DNA from: CAZDYP01 sp964509505
GTDB lineage: Bacteria; Chloroflexota; Anaerolineae; JACRMK01
Length of the DNA stretch: 23,205 nt
Assembly (NCBI GenBank): GCA_964509505.1
Contig: CAZDYP010000072.1
Location: 1 to 23,205, forward strand
Direction of reading: 5' to 3'
Numbering within the stretch: the stretch's first letter is position 1; each line of letters opens with the position of its first letter. Both the position numbers and the translations under genes were made by a program. The notes beneath the pieces are model-generated. The model saw nothing but the letters and a program-made list of their open reading frames with translations, did not search any database and had not been told where the DNA came from. Of the stretch, positions 7,912-14,954 are shown piece after piece.

Positions 7912-8084
7912 CTCACGCCAAGACGCTAAACATCACAAAGCGCGCAAAGCACAATGGGGTCTCCTGACTTCAGTGTGGAATGCTTGGGCGGTGGCTGGCA
8001 CCAACCACCGCGAGCGTTCTACACCCAAGCCAGCAGAGCCGAAAATTTTTGCGCGCTTTGCGTTTCTTTGCGACTTGGCGTGAG
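7912..8084. repeat. Composite nested palindrome, about 173 bp
   Basis: CTCACGCCAAG (7912-7922) pairs with CTTGGCGTGAG (8074-8084), and CAAAGCGCGC (7936-7945) pairs perfectly with GCGCGCTTTG (8051-8060). Inside lies a second hairpin around CGGTGGCTGG-CA-CCAACCACCG (near 7988-8009), flanked by imperfect arms. It fills the gap between the regulator and DUF3054 genes. No reading frame is supported in it. It looks like a MITE- or REP-like structured element. Confidence 0.7.
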
Positions 8085-8087
8085 ACC

Positions 8088-8744
8088 TCAAATCAATTTC
8101 TCCAATTCTCCCCGATTCACGATTACGATGCGCCCTTTTTCGATCTTGATGAGTTTGCGCGCTTCGAGTTGTTTCAATGAACGCCCCACCATCTCGCGCA
8201 CGGTGCCCAGCTGCGCCGCCATCTCTTGTTGGGTAAGCTTGTGCGCGGCTGTATTGCCCGACGCCGTTTGAATGAGCAGTCGCGCCAGTCGCGCCGTCAC
8301 TTGGCGCAAGGCGAGGTTCTCGACCATACCCACTAGATGGCGCAGCTGTTTGCTCAAATTTTGGATGATAGCGACAGCCATTGCCGGGCGAGTCCGCACA
8401 AATTCCATGATGAGCTCGCGCGGCACAATCCACAAGATACAATCAGTGGAAGCCAAGACATTCGCCGGATTGGGGCCGTCGTCGAACACGGCGACTTCGT
8501 TGAACGATTGTCCCGCGGTGCAATAGCGTAACACTTGCTCGCGCCCTTCGGCCGAGAGTTTGTAGATGCGCGCCTCGCCCTCGCGCATGATATAGAGTCC
8601 TTGACACGGCTCGCCTTCGACGAAAATCGTTTCGCCGCGCGCAAAACGGCGCTCGATGACGCGCGTCCGCAAAAATTCTAAGTCACTCTCACTGAGCGCC
8701 GCAAAATAAGGTTGAGCCGCCAACAATGCCACCCGCTCGTTCAT
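8088..8744 (-). CDS. Crp/Fnr-family transcriptional regulator
   Basis: The 218-residue protein has an N-terminal cyclic-nucleotide-binding-type beta barrel (about 15-110), a long dimer helix (115-145) and a C-terminal winged helix. The recognition helix TVREMVGRSLKQLE has Arg183, Glu184 and Arg188 where E. coli CRP has the residues that read TGTGA. The Arg-Ser pair that binds cAMP in CRP is replaced (VFDDGPNPANVLA), and the FNR cluster cysteines are absent, so the signal is neither plainly cAMP nor [4Fe-4S]-sensed oxygen; a NO- or redox-linked role is possible. The ATG at 8744 is chosen over an upstream in-frame codon because the extra residues are repeat-encoded. It lies next to the nos cluster, whose leader has a perfect TGTGA-N6-TCACA site, so it is the prime candidate regulator. 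Confidence 0.88.
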   Translation of the reverse strand: MNERVALLAAQPYFAALSESDLEFLRTRVIERRFARGETIFVEGEPCQGLYIMREGEARIYKLSAEGREQVLRYCTAGQSFNEVAVFDDGPNPANVLASTDCILWIVPRELIMEFVRTRPAMAVAIIQNLSKQLRHLVGMVENLALRQVTARLARLLIQTASGNTAAHKLTQQEMAAQLGTVREMVGRSLKQLEARKLIKIEKGRIVIVNRGELEKLI

Positions 8745-8746
8745 CT

Positions 8747-8815
8747 TGGTCTTCCGTCTTCGGCCTTCCGTCTTTGTAGTGGCATTGTAGCACATATTTA
8801 CTTGGAATGTTGAGC
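8747..8815 (-). promoter_or_regulatory. crp-type gene promoter and heptad leader
   Basis: On the minus strand an extended -10, TG-C-TACAAT (TACAAT at 8789-8784), follows TCAACA with an 18-bp spacer. The short leader after it is made of 7-base units AAGACGG, AAGGCCG, AAGACGG, AAGACCA running almost to the ATG at 8744, so the repeat itself supplies the only purine-rich ribosome binding site (GGAAGA). The promoter overlaps the 3' end of the upstream small gene, so the regulator can be expressed independently of it. Confidence 0.5.
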
Positions 8816-9022
8816 AGACTTTTTTTTGCGCGTGACGTTTTTTTTCGTTTTGGGGCGTGGGACTGTGCGCGGCTTTTTCGCGGGGTTACGTTTTGGGACG
8901 CGCGGCGTCAGGTCCTCGGCGAACACAATCTCAAAGCGTTCGTCGGGCATATCGGGCGCGCTCACAGGTAGCGCAAGAGGTATTGGTTCAGGGGGATTGG
9001 ATGTTGTAGGTGAATCGCTCAT
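8798..9022 (-). CDS. Small charged hypothetical protein
   Basis: The 74-residue ORF has a proline-rich, acidic N-terminal half (PDMPDERFEIVFAEDLTPRV) and a strongly basic Lys/Arg-rich tail (KTKKNVTRKKKSAQ). Such tails often bind nucleic acid, but no family is recognised. It precedes the Crp/Fnr gene on the same strand with a 53-base gap that contains that gene's own promoter. A GAGGG run lies about 13 bases before the chosen ATG; another ATG just upstream is out of frame. It could be a genuine lineage-specific protein or chance. Confidence 0.45.
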   Translation of the reverse strand: MSDSPTTSNPPEPIPLALPVSAPDMPDERFEIVFAEDLTPRVPKRNPAKKPRTVPRPKTKKNVTRKKKSAQHSK

Positions 9023-9105
9023 AGGTCATAGACCCTCGCAAACATGCTCCCATTATCCAAACAATTCGCTCAAAGCGCAGTGACAAAAGTCTCGCAATGT
9101 TCAAG

Positions 9106-9180
9106 CTTCCAAATCCCCAATCCCAACGCCCAATATCCAATATCCAATATCCAACCTCCAACCTCCAACTCTCCAACCCC
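9106..9180. repeat. CCAAT-type heptad repeat upstream of nosZ
   Basis: This is a tandem array of 7-base units (TCCAATA, TCCAATA, then TCCAACC, TCCAACC, TCCAACT). Its first 21 bases (9106-9126) are identical to 1294-1314 inside the BTAD regulator gene. It is intergenic here. Confidence 0.8.
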
Positions 9181-9189
9181 TCCCCATCT

Positions 9190-9333
9190 CCTGATAAATG
9201 TCCCATCAACTTCGGGACATTCGCCCCTTCTGTTTTGCGCTGCCCTCTTTAGAATGAGACTTATATCGTGAGCTACAGCGCAAATTGGCAATATGCGCCA
9301 CCTGATAAATGTCCCGTGATTCGTATGACATTT
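9190..9333. repeat. Two copies of CCTGATAAATGTCCC, each in a palindrome
   Basis: The 15-mer CCTGATAAATGTCCC occurs at 9190-9204 and 9301-9315 in the same orientation. The first copy forms AATGTCCC...GGGACATT (9197-9204 with 9214-9221); the second forms AAATGTC...GACATTT (9307-9313 with 9327-9333). They may be two operators for a dimeric repressor, or ends of a decayed mobile element. No transposase fragment is visible between them. Confidence 0.6.
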
Positions 9334-9350
9334 GTCCCTATTTTGTAGAT

Positions 9351-9400
9351 TGTGACACAAGTCACAGACGCTTGCCGGTGAAGCTGTTACCATCGCACCA
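9351..9400 (+). promoter_or_regulatory. CRP-type operator and class II promoter for the nos operon
   Basis: TGTGA (9351-9355), six bases, then TCACA (9362-9366) form a perfect CRP-type palindrome centred at 9358.5. Downstream, TG-T-TACCAT (9385-9393) fits an extended -10 box, which predicts a start at about 9400. The centre then lies 41.5 bp upstream, the classical position for class II activation. The neighbouring Crp/Fnr protein has the RExxGR recognition pattern that reads this half-site. The resulting nosZ leader would be about 247 bases. Activation by that regulator is inference. Confidence 0.65.
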
Positions 9401-9461
9401 ATGAGTTTCAAAACCATCAGTCTGAGTTTGGCTTCCGCTCTGAGCAATAAAAAAATCTATC

Positions 9462-9623
9462 ATGGCGAAAAAGGAGGATAACCTGCAACAGATAACGCAT
9501 GACCCTTTCAGGAGTAATCCACCTCGTTTAATGGGCTCTATCGCACCCTTCGACAACGCACCGCAACCTACGCTGTACGCTGTCAGGGTGCTATCTCTGT
9601 ATCAATGTCATAGAGCCGTTTGA
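9462..9623 (+). CDS. Candidate small ORF in the nosZ leader
   Basis: An uninterrupted frame of 53 codons starts at ATG 9462 (MAKKEDNLQQITHDPF...) and ends 23 bases before nosZ. The ATG has no ribosome binding site, but a strong AAGGAGG lies just inside the frame (9471-9477), five bases before an in-frame CTG (9483). No family is recognised. It overlaps a 26-codon ORF (9401-9481) whose ATG sits at the predicted transcription start. It may be a leader peptide, a small Nos-associated protein or chance. Confidence 0.25.
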   Translation: MAKKEDNLQQITHDPFRSNPPRLMGSIAPFDNAPQPTLYAVRVLSLYQCHRAV

Positions 9624-9646
9624 TTTAACTCACTCAAGGAGAACGT

Positions 9647-11659
9647 ATGAAACAGTTTGTAACCAAACCCTTCGTCATGCTATTGGCAATCGCCCTCATG
9701 GTCGTCGTCGGTTGCGAATTTGGCGCAAGCCCCGCACCGCAAGCGGGACAAGGGGTGCCCGCCGAAGCCGCGAAGATCATCGCAGAACGTGGGCTGACGG
9801 CAGACGACGTTTATGCCGCCGTCAAAACGTACATGCCCTCGGGCAAGCTCGACCCATACATCATGATTTCATCAGGCGGCCAATCAGGACAAGTGTTGGT
9901 CATCGGCGTGCCTTCCATGCGTATCTTGAAAGTCATCGGCGTCTTCACGCCCGAACCATGGCAAGGTTATGGCTTTGGCGGTTCAGGCGACAAGGTGCTT
10001 GAGGGCGGCAAGGTCAACGGCAAAGAGGTGTTGTGGGGCGACACGCACCATCCGAACATGTCCGAGACCAACGGCTCGTATGATGGTCAGTTCGCGTTCA
10101 TCAACGACAAAGCCAACGCGCGCGTTGCCGTGATTGACTTGCGTGATTTCTCCACGAAGCAAATTCTCAAGAACCCACTGGCCATCAACGATCATGGTGG
10201 CTCATTCGTCACACCGAACACCGAGTACATCATCGAAGGCGCGCAATACGCCGCGCCCATTTTGTGGGAAGCAGCGTCGCTCGACCAATACAAAGAAAAA
10301 TATCGCGGCATCATGACGTTCTGGAAATTTGATCGCGCGAAGGGACGCATTGATCCCGCGCAATCGTTCGCGCTCGAAATGCCGCCCTACTGGCAAGACT
10401 TGTGCGACGCGGGCAAGGGGCCCAGCAATGGTTGGGTGTTCTGCAATTCATTCAACACTGAAATGGCCACAGGCGGCGTCGAATTGGGCAACCCGCCATT
10501 TGAAGCTGGCACCACCAAGAACGACGTGGATTATCTGCATATAGTCAGCTGGCAGAAGCTCGAAGAACTGTTCAAAGCCGGCAAAGCGGAAAAGATCAAT
10601 GGCTTCCCACTCATTCGCATCAAGACCGCCGTTGACGCAGGCGCGTTTTTCTTTGCGCCCGAACCGAAAAGTCCGCATGGGTCTGATGTGACCCCCGGTG
10701 GTGAGTTCGTCGTCGTCGGCGGCAAGCTCGATCCGCACGTCACGATTTACTCGTACGACAAAATCTCGAAAGCCATTGCCGCAGTGACTGAGGGCAGCGG
10801 CTATCAGAAGGATCCCTTTGGCGTGCCTGTCATCCCGCTCGACAAAGTGATGGAAGCGCAAGTCGAATTGGGGCTTGGCCCCTTGCACACCGTCTTTGAC
10901 GACAAAGGGTATGCCTACACCTCGCTGTTCCTCGATTCAGCCGTCGCGCGTTGGACGTTGGGCGGGGCTTATGCCAGCAAGCATCCCGAACCCGGTTGGA
11001 AGCTCGTGCAGAAGTTACCCGTGCAATACAACATTGGTCACATCACCGCACTCGAAGGCGACACGGCGACGCCCGGCGGGCAGTTCGTCGTCGCGCTGAA
11101 CAAGTGGAGCATTGACCGCTTCGCCAATATTGGCCCCCTATTGCCGCAAAACTTCCAGCTCGTGGACATCAGCAAAACAGGCGACCAGATGAAGGTTTTA
11201 TACGACATGCCCATCGGCATGGCAGAACCGCACTACGCGCAAATCATCAAAGCCGAGCGTCTCAAGCCCTACGAGATTTATCCGAAGGTCGGCTGGGATG
11301 CGGAGAAGATGGACGTGGACCCGAAAGCGATCACAGACGAGAAAGATGCGAAAGTGGTGCGCAGCGGCAACACCGTCGAAATCTTTATGACTGTCGTGCG
11401 CTCGCACTACAAACCCGAACGCATCACCATCAAGAAGGGCGACCGCGTGGTATGGCACTTCACCAGTCTCGAACGCACGCGTGACGCGACGCACGGTTTC
11501 GCGCTGTCCGGCTACAACATCAACCTCAGCATCGAACCCGGCAAAACCGAGACCATCGAATTCACCGCTACCCACGCCGGCACATTCAGTTACTACTGCA
11601 CCGAATTCTGCTCGGCGTTGCATCTGGAGATGATTGGGTATCTGATCGTCGAACCGTAA
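9647..11659 (+). CDS. nosZ: Nitrous oxide reductase, clade II lipoprotein type
   Basis: This 670-residue enzyme catalyses the last denitrification step, N2O to N2, outside the cytoplasmic membrane. The N-terminus is a lipoprotein signal (hydrophobic 9-21, lipobox VVGC with Cys23) instead of a twin-arginine signal, typical of clade II. All seven CuZ histidines are visible: DTHHPN (His134, His135), NDHGG (183), SPHGSD (344), GPLHTV (414), NIGHI (465) and EPHYA (529). The C-terminal cupredoxin domain holds the CuA ligands: His616 in DATHGF, then Cys651, Cys655, His659 and Met662 in CTEFCSALHLEM. Nothing is missing, so it should be active. AAGGAG precedes the ATG by 6 bases. It heads the nos operon and is probably controlled by the CRP-type site at 9351. 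Confidence 0.97.
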   Translation: MKQFVTKPFVMLLAIALMVVVGCEFGASPAPQAGQGVPAEAAKIIAERGLTADDVYAAVKTYMPSGKLDPYIMISSGGQSGQVLVIGVPSMRILKVIGVFTPEPWQGYGFGGSGDKVLEGGKVNGKEVLWGDTHHPNMSETNGSYDGQFAFINDKANARVAVIDLRDFSTKQILKNPLAINDHGGSFVTPNTEYIIEGAQYAAPILWEAASLDQYKEKYRGIMTFWKFDRAKGRIDPAQSFALEMPPYWQDLCDAGKGPSNGWVFCNSFNTEMATGGVELGNPPFEAGTTKNDVDYLHIVSWQKLEELFKAGKAEKINGFPLIRIKTAVDAGAFFFAPEPKSPHGSDVTPGGEFVVVGGKLDPHVTIYSYDKISKAIAAVTEGSGYQKDPFGVPVIPLDKVMEAQVELGLGPLHTVFDDKGYAYTSLFLDSAVARWTLGGAYASKHPEPGWKLVQKLPVQYNIGHITALEGDTATPGGQFVVALNKWSIDRFANIGPLLPQNFQLVDISKTGDQMKVLYDMPIGMAEPHYAQIIKAERLKPYEIYPKVGWDAEKMDVDPKAITDEKDAKVVRSGNTVEIFMTVVRSHYKPERITIKKGDRVVWHFTSLERTRDATHGFALSGYNINLSIEPGKTETIEFTATHAGTFSYYCTEFCSALHLEMIGYLIVEP

Positions 11660-11674
11660 GGCCGTAGCCCATTT

Positions 11675-11760
11675 CAGTAGTCAGTAGCTAGATGGATACT
11701 CAAACAATGTCGCAAATCTGGCTACTGGCTACTGATTACTGACTACTGACTAATGACTAC
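11675..11760. repeat. CAGTAGT / ACTGACT heptad inverted repeat
   Basis: Units of 7 bases (CAGTAGT, CAGTAGC) at 11675-11690 face complementary units (GGCTACT, GGCTACT, GATTACT, GACTACT, GACTAAT) at 11718-11760, around a unique 30-base loop. It fills the nosZ-nosB gap. The same motif family recurs at 22587-22657. As RNA it would form a hairpin between nosZ and the downstream genes, which might protect the nosZ 3' end or lower downstream expression. Confidence 0.8.
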
Positions 11761-11775
11761 TTTTGAGATGAGCCT

Positions 11776-12489
11776 ATGAAATTTCTCTCACTCGACCCTG
11801 ATGTGAAAGTGCTATTACCCGACGGCAGCAGCCGGCCGCTGATGACGTATCTGGCGCCGACGGCATTGTTCATGCTCGCAGCGTTGCTGCTGATGGTTTC
11901 GATCTTCACACCCTATTGGTCCATGAAAATGTTTGCGCCACAATACCCCAAAGGGTTGAAGGTGGATGTCTATATCAATCACATCGAGGGAGACGTTCTT
12001 GAGATTGACGCGCTCAATCATTATCTGGGGATGCCCAAGTTGGATGAAGGCGGGCAACTGGAGCGCTCGCTTTCGATTGTGGCGATAATTGTGGTGGGCT
12101 TCTTGTTGATCGGCAGTATCTTCGTACATAACCAATGGGCGGCATTGTTCACGTTGCCCACGCTGAGTTTCCCGTTCATCTTTCTCGCGGACTTGTGGTG
12201 GATTCTCTATCAGTATGGTCACAGCATTGATCCCAAGTCTGCGTTGGGCGGCGCGATTAAGCCGTTCACGCCGCCGCTCTTTGGTGAAGGCAAGATTGGA
12301 CAATTCGGCACGTATGCTGCGCCTGAAATTGGTCTGTTCCTCGCCTGCGCCGCACTGTTCGTCATCCTCGTTGGATTGTGGTATCACCGCGCCGCATACA
12401 AGCCCATCGTGGACGCGCGCAAGCGTATGCGTGAAGGTCAACGCGTCATGCAGGAGACGCAAGTCGCGCAAATGAGTGCGAGACCCTAA
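11776..12489 (+). CDS. nosB: NosB-like membrane protein of clade II nos clusters
   Basis: This 237-residue protein has four likely membrane helices (about 25-46, 98-116, 121-145 and 182-203). Between the first two is an outer loop with YPKGLKVDVYINHIEGD...EIDALNHYLGM, a motif I associate with proteins next to clade II nosZ. The position directly after nosZ matches NosB, a membrane protein required for N2O respiration in some clade II organisms; its exact role is not settled. The assignment rests on position and topology more than on a catalytic motif. The ribosome binding site is weak (GAG before AGCCTATG) and follows a heptad repeat. The stop codon lies in a hairpin. Confidence 0.7.
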   Translation: MKFLSLDPDVKVLLPDGSSRPLMTYLAPTALFMLAALLLMVSIFTPYWSMKMFAPQYPKGLKVDVYINHIEGDVLEIDALNHYLGMPKLDEGGQLERSLSIVAIIVVGFLLIGSIFVHNQWAALFTLPTLSFPFIFLADLWWILYQYGHSIDPKSALGGAIKPFTPPLFGEGKIGQFGTYAAPEIGLFLACAALFVILVGLWYHRAAYKPIVDARKRMREGQRVMQETQVAQMSARP

Positions 12490-12513
12490 AGGTTTCGGAA
12501 ACCTCTAGGGTCT
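12481..12513 (+). repeat. Hairpin at the nosB stop codon
   Basis: AGACCCTA (12481-12488) pairs with TAGGGTCT (12506-12513) and AGGTTT (12490-12495) with AAACCT (12499-12504), with one mismatch and a CGG loop. It spans the nosB stop codon. No T tract follows, so termination is unlikely; it may be an RNA-processing or dispersed repeat hairpin. A GGGAGGGGG run before the nosD ATG follows. Confidence 0.65.
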
Positions 12514-12542
12514 TCTAAAGGCTTGTTCTTCGGGAGGGGGAC

Positions 12543-14945
12543 ATGTGGCCAAGACAAACACGAATCACACAACCCAAATTTTCGCGCATCATCGCATGGC
12601 TCATCGCGCTGCTGACGCTGAGCGCGCTACCCGCGCAAGCGACGCCGCTGCGTAATCGCCTCGTCGTCTCGCCGCAAGGGCCCTACCCAACAATCACGGC
12701 GGCGTTGCAAGCGGCGCGCGACGGCGACGAAATTGAAGTGCGCGCAGGCACATATCGCGAGCGCGTTGTTGTCGCGCAATCGGTAGCGCTCATCGGCGTT
12801 GACACCCCGGTGGTGGATGGCGGCGGTGAGGGCACTGTCGTCGCGTTGAACGCCACAGGCGCGAGCATTCGCGGCTTCGTCGTGCAAGGCAGCGGCAGCG
12901 AGCCAGATCAAGACCACGCAGGCATCACACTCGCCGCGCCGCAAACCGTCGCCGAAAACAATCGGTTGCGTGACGTGTTGTTTGGCATCTTCGTCGCCAA
13001 AGCCGAGCGCGCCATCGTGCGCGGCAACACCATCACCAGCAAAGCCGAGTACGAGTCGGGACGCAAAGGCGACAGTATCCGTTTATGGTACAGCCCCAAC
13101 GTCATCGTCGAGCGCAATCATGCCTACGATGCGCGCGATGTCGTCATTTGGTATTCGCAGGGCGTCGTCGTCCGTGACAACGTGTTGGAGCGCGGGCGCT
13201 ACGCGATTCACTTGATGTATTGCAACCACGCGCGCATCGAAAACAACCGCATCGCCGACAACTCGACAGGTGTGTTCACGATGTACTCGAAAGATATCGT
13301 CATTCGCAACAACGTGATTCGCGGGCAACGCGGACCGAGCGGCTATGGCTTGGGCTTCAAAGACGCGGATAACGTCGAGACGACGAACAACGTCATCGTG
13401 GACAATCGCGGCGGCATCTTCATTGACGGCACACCCTACGCGCCGCATAGCTTCAGCCGTTTCACGCACAACATCATCGCGTTCAACGACATCGGCGTGA
13501 CGGTGTTGCCGGCCGTGCATGACAACGTGTTCAGCGACAACACGTTCTGGGAGAACGTCGAGCAGATGGCGATTCAAGGCGGCAACAGTCACAGTCGCAA
13601 TGAATGGCGCGGCAACTATTGGAGCGATTACGCAGGCTTCGACGCAAACGGCGATGGCCAAGGCGATGTGCCGTATCGCGCCGAGCGATTCTTTGAGAGC
13701 TTGACTGACCGCGAGCAATTGTTGCGCGCACTGATTTACAGTCCCGCCGCGCAAGCGATCGAGATGGCCGCAGAGATGTTTCCCATTGCGCGCCCGCAAC
13801 CGAAGCTGACCGACTCAACGCCGCGCCAGCACCCTGCGGCGATTCCAACGTCTGCGCTCCTGCCCACGACCAGCGCACTGCCCTTTTTATTGACGGCATT
13901 CGCCTTGCTTGGTCTGGGTGTGGTGTGTGGAGGTTTAGCAATGATAGGCGAATTGAAATTCAAATCCAACACGAAGACACCAAGAATTCACGAGGACACA
14001 AAGAAAAATAGCTTTGCGCCCTTCGCGCCTTTTCGTGACTTCGTGTTGAATGTGACAAAAGTCGAGGCGCAAACGGCGTTGCGTGTGCAAAATGTCAGTA
14101 AGCATTTCGGCAAAGTGAGCGCGCTGGACAACATCTCGTTTGACGTGAAGGCAGGCGAAGCGTGGGCGTTGTGGGGCATGAACGGCGCAGGCAAAACGAC
14201 GCTCATCAAAGCGATGCTTGGGTTGCTTGATTTCACTGGTGCAATCGTGGTCGAAGGCTGCGACGTGAAGCGACTGGGCAAAGCAGCGCGGCGGCGCATC
14301 GGCTATGTGCCGCAAGAGACGGTCTTCTACGACTGGCGCGTGCAGACGACGATGGAATTTTATGCGCGCCTGAAGAAGGTCGAGCCATCGCGCATTCCAA
14401 TTTTGCTTGAGCGTCTGGGGCTCAACGCACACGCCCAGAAATCTGTGTCGGCATTGTCGGGCGGATTGAAACAACGCCTCGCGCTTGCCATCGCGTTGCT
14501 GGCGGACCCGCCGCTGCTCTTGCTCGACGAACCGACCGCCAACCTCGACAGTGAGGCACGCGCCGATTATCTCGCATTGCTCGCATCCTTGCGGCGCGAA
14601 GGCAAGCTCATCATCTTCGCCTCGCATCGGCTCGAAGAGGTCGAAGCGCTCGCCGACCATGTGCTGGTGTTGGCTCATGGCCGCTTGGTGGACACGCTCA
14701 CGCCCGAAACATTGCGCGCAAACTGGCTGCCTGCGATTGACCTGACGATTTGGGTGAAAGAAGCGCAACGCGCGCAAGCGTTACAGTGTTTACTCGACGA
14801 AGGACTCGAAGCGCATTTGAACGGTCGTGGCACAGTGGTCGTGCGCGTGAAATCGGAACAGAAGATGCGCCCAATCTATGCGCTGAATGAGCAGGGTATC
14901 AAGATCCTCAACTTCGAGTTGGAACGGGGGATGAAGGTCAGCTAA
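12543..14945 (+). CDS. nosD: NosD-NosF fusion: periplasmic beta-helix protein joined to ABC ATPase
   Basis: This single 800-residue frame holds two normally separate Nos maturation proteins. Residues 1-33 are a Sec signal (ALPAQA). Residues 40-420 are a right-handed beta-helix with CASH-type repeats (YCNHARIENNRIADN, KDIVIRNNVIRG, RNEWRGNYWSDY) as in NosD. A hydrophobic segment (about 444-468) then crosses the membrane. After a linker (469-510) comes a complete NosF-type ABC ATPase: Walker A GMNGAGKTT (545), signature LSGG (638), Walker B LLLLDEPTANLD (659) and a switch His in ASHRLEE. The topology is sensible: NosD outside, one helix, NosF inside. Together with NosY it would handle copper and sulfur for the CuZ site. 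Linker codons 475-502 are encoded by a palindromic repeat. No good ribosome binding site supports separate NosF initiation. A strong GGGAGGGGG precedes the ATG. Confidence 0.9.
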   Translation: MWPRQTRITQPKFSRIIAWLIALLTLSALPAQATPLRNRLVVSPQGPYPTITAALQAARDGDEIEVRAGTYRERVVVAQSVALIGVDTPVVDGGGEGTVVALNATGASIRGFVVQGSGSEPDQDHAGITLAAPQTVAENNRLRDVLFGIFVAKAERAIVRGNTITSKAEYESGRKGDSIRLWYSPNVIVERNHAYDARDVVIWYSQGVVVRDNVLERGRYAIHLMYCNHARIENNRIADNSTGVFTMYSKDIVIRNNVIRGQRGPSGYGLGFKDADNVETTNNVIVDNRGGIFIDGTPYAPHSFSRFTHNIIAFNDIGVTVLPAVHDNVFSDNTFWENVEQMAIQGGNSHSRNEWRGNYWSDYAGFDANGDGQGDVPYRAERFFESLTDREQLLRALIYSPAAQAIEMAAEMFPIARPQPKLTDSTPRQHPAAIPTSALLPTTSALPFLLTAFALLGLGVVCGGLAMIGELKFKSNTKTPRIHEDTKKNSFAPFAPFRDFVLNVTKVEAQTALRVQNVSKHFGKVSALDNISFDVKAGEAWALWGMNGAGKTTLIKAMLGLLDFTGAIVVEGCDVKRLGKAARRRIGYVPQETVFYDWRVQTTMEFYARLKKVEPSRIPILLERLGLNAHAQKSVSALSGGLKQRLALAIALLADPPLLLLDEPTANLDSEARADYLALLASLRREGKLIIFASHRLEEVEALADHVLVLAHGRLVDTLTPETLRANWLPAIDLTIWVKEAQRAQALQCLLDEGLEAHLNGRGTVVVRVKSEQKMRPIYALNEQGIKILNFELERGMKVS
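13967..14048. repeat. Palindromic repeat inside the nosD-nosF gene
   Basis: CAACACGAAG (13967-13976) pairs perfectly with CTTCGTGTTG (14039-14048), and TCACGA (13988-13993) with TCGTGA (14033-14038). The CACGAGGACACAAAG core is shared with the intergenic repeat at 21189. It is read in frame and encodes the cytoplasmic linker between the NosD membrane anchor and the NosF ATPase. Confidence 0.8.
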
Positions 14946-14954
14946 TTGCAAACA

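Larger units (their letters stand above)
9023..9646. other. 624-bp control region upstream of nosZ
   Basis: This gap between the divergent small gene and nosZ holds, in order, a CCAAT-type heptad repeat (9106-9180), two palindromes sharing CCTGATAAATGTCCC (9190 and 9301), a perfect CRP-type site (9351-9366) with a matching promoter, and two overlapping short ORFs (9401-9481 and 9462-9623). No long reading frame is convincing. The nosZ ribosome binding site AAGGAG is at its right end, 6 bases before ATG. Confidence 0.7.

Noticed and set aside
9070..9447. 125-residue minus-strand ORF upstream of nosZ
   Set aside because: Its translation is dominated by the heptad repeat (GWILDIGYWALGLGIW-type residues) and it runs across the CRP-type site and palindromes; no sign of a protein family.
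9619..9640. TTGA...TCAA pair just before nosZ as an FNR box
   Set aside because: The half-sites are 10 bases apart instead of the required 4 and lack the outer T/A bases.
11675..11760. Heptad arrays as CRISPR repeats
   Set aside because: The units are 7 bases without unique spacers, arrays are short, and no cas gene is present.
11815..12471. 218-residue minus-strand ORF opposite the NosB-like gene
   Set aside because: The plus-strand frame has proper membrane helices and operon position; the antisense frame has none.
12481..12513. Terminator after the NosB-like gene
   Set aside because: The hairpin is not followed by a T tract and it lies within what looks like one operon.
13935..14777. 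280-residue minus-strand ORF opposite the NosF domain
   Set aside because: The plus strand encodes a complete ABC ATPase with all motifs; the antisense frame has no family features.
14043..14945. Separate nosF gene starting inside the linker
   Set aside because: Only TTG and GTG codons without a ribosome binding site occur before the ATPase domain, and the frame is continuous with NosD, so I annotate a fusion.
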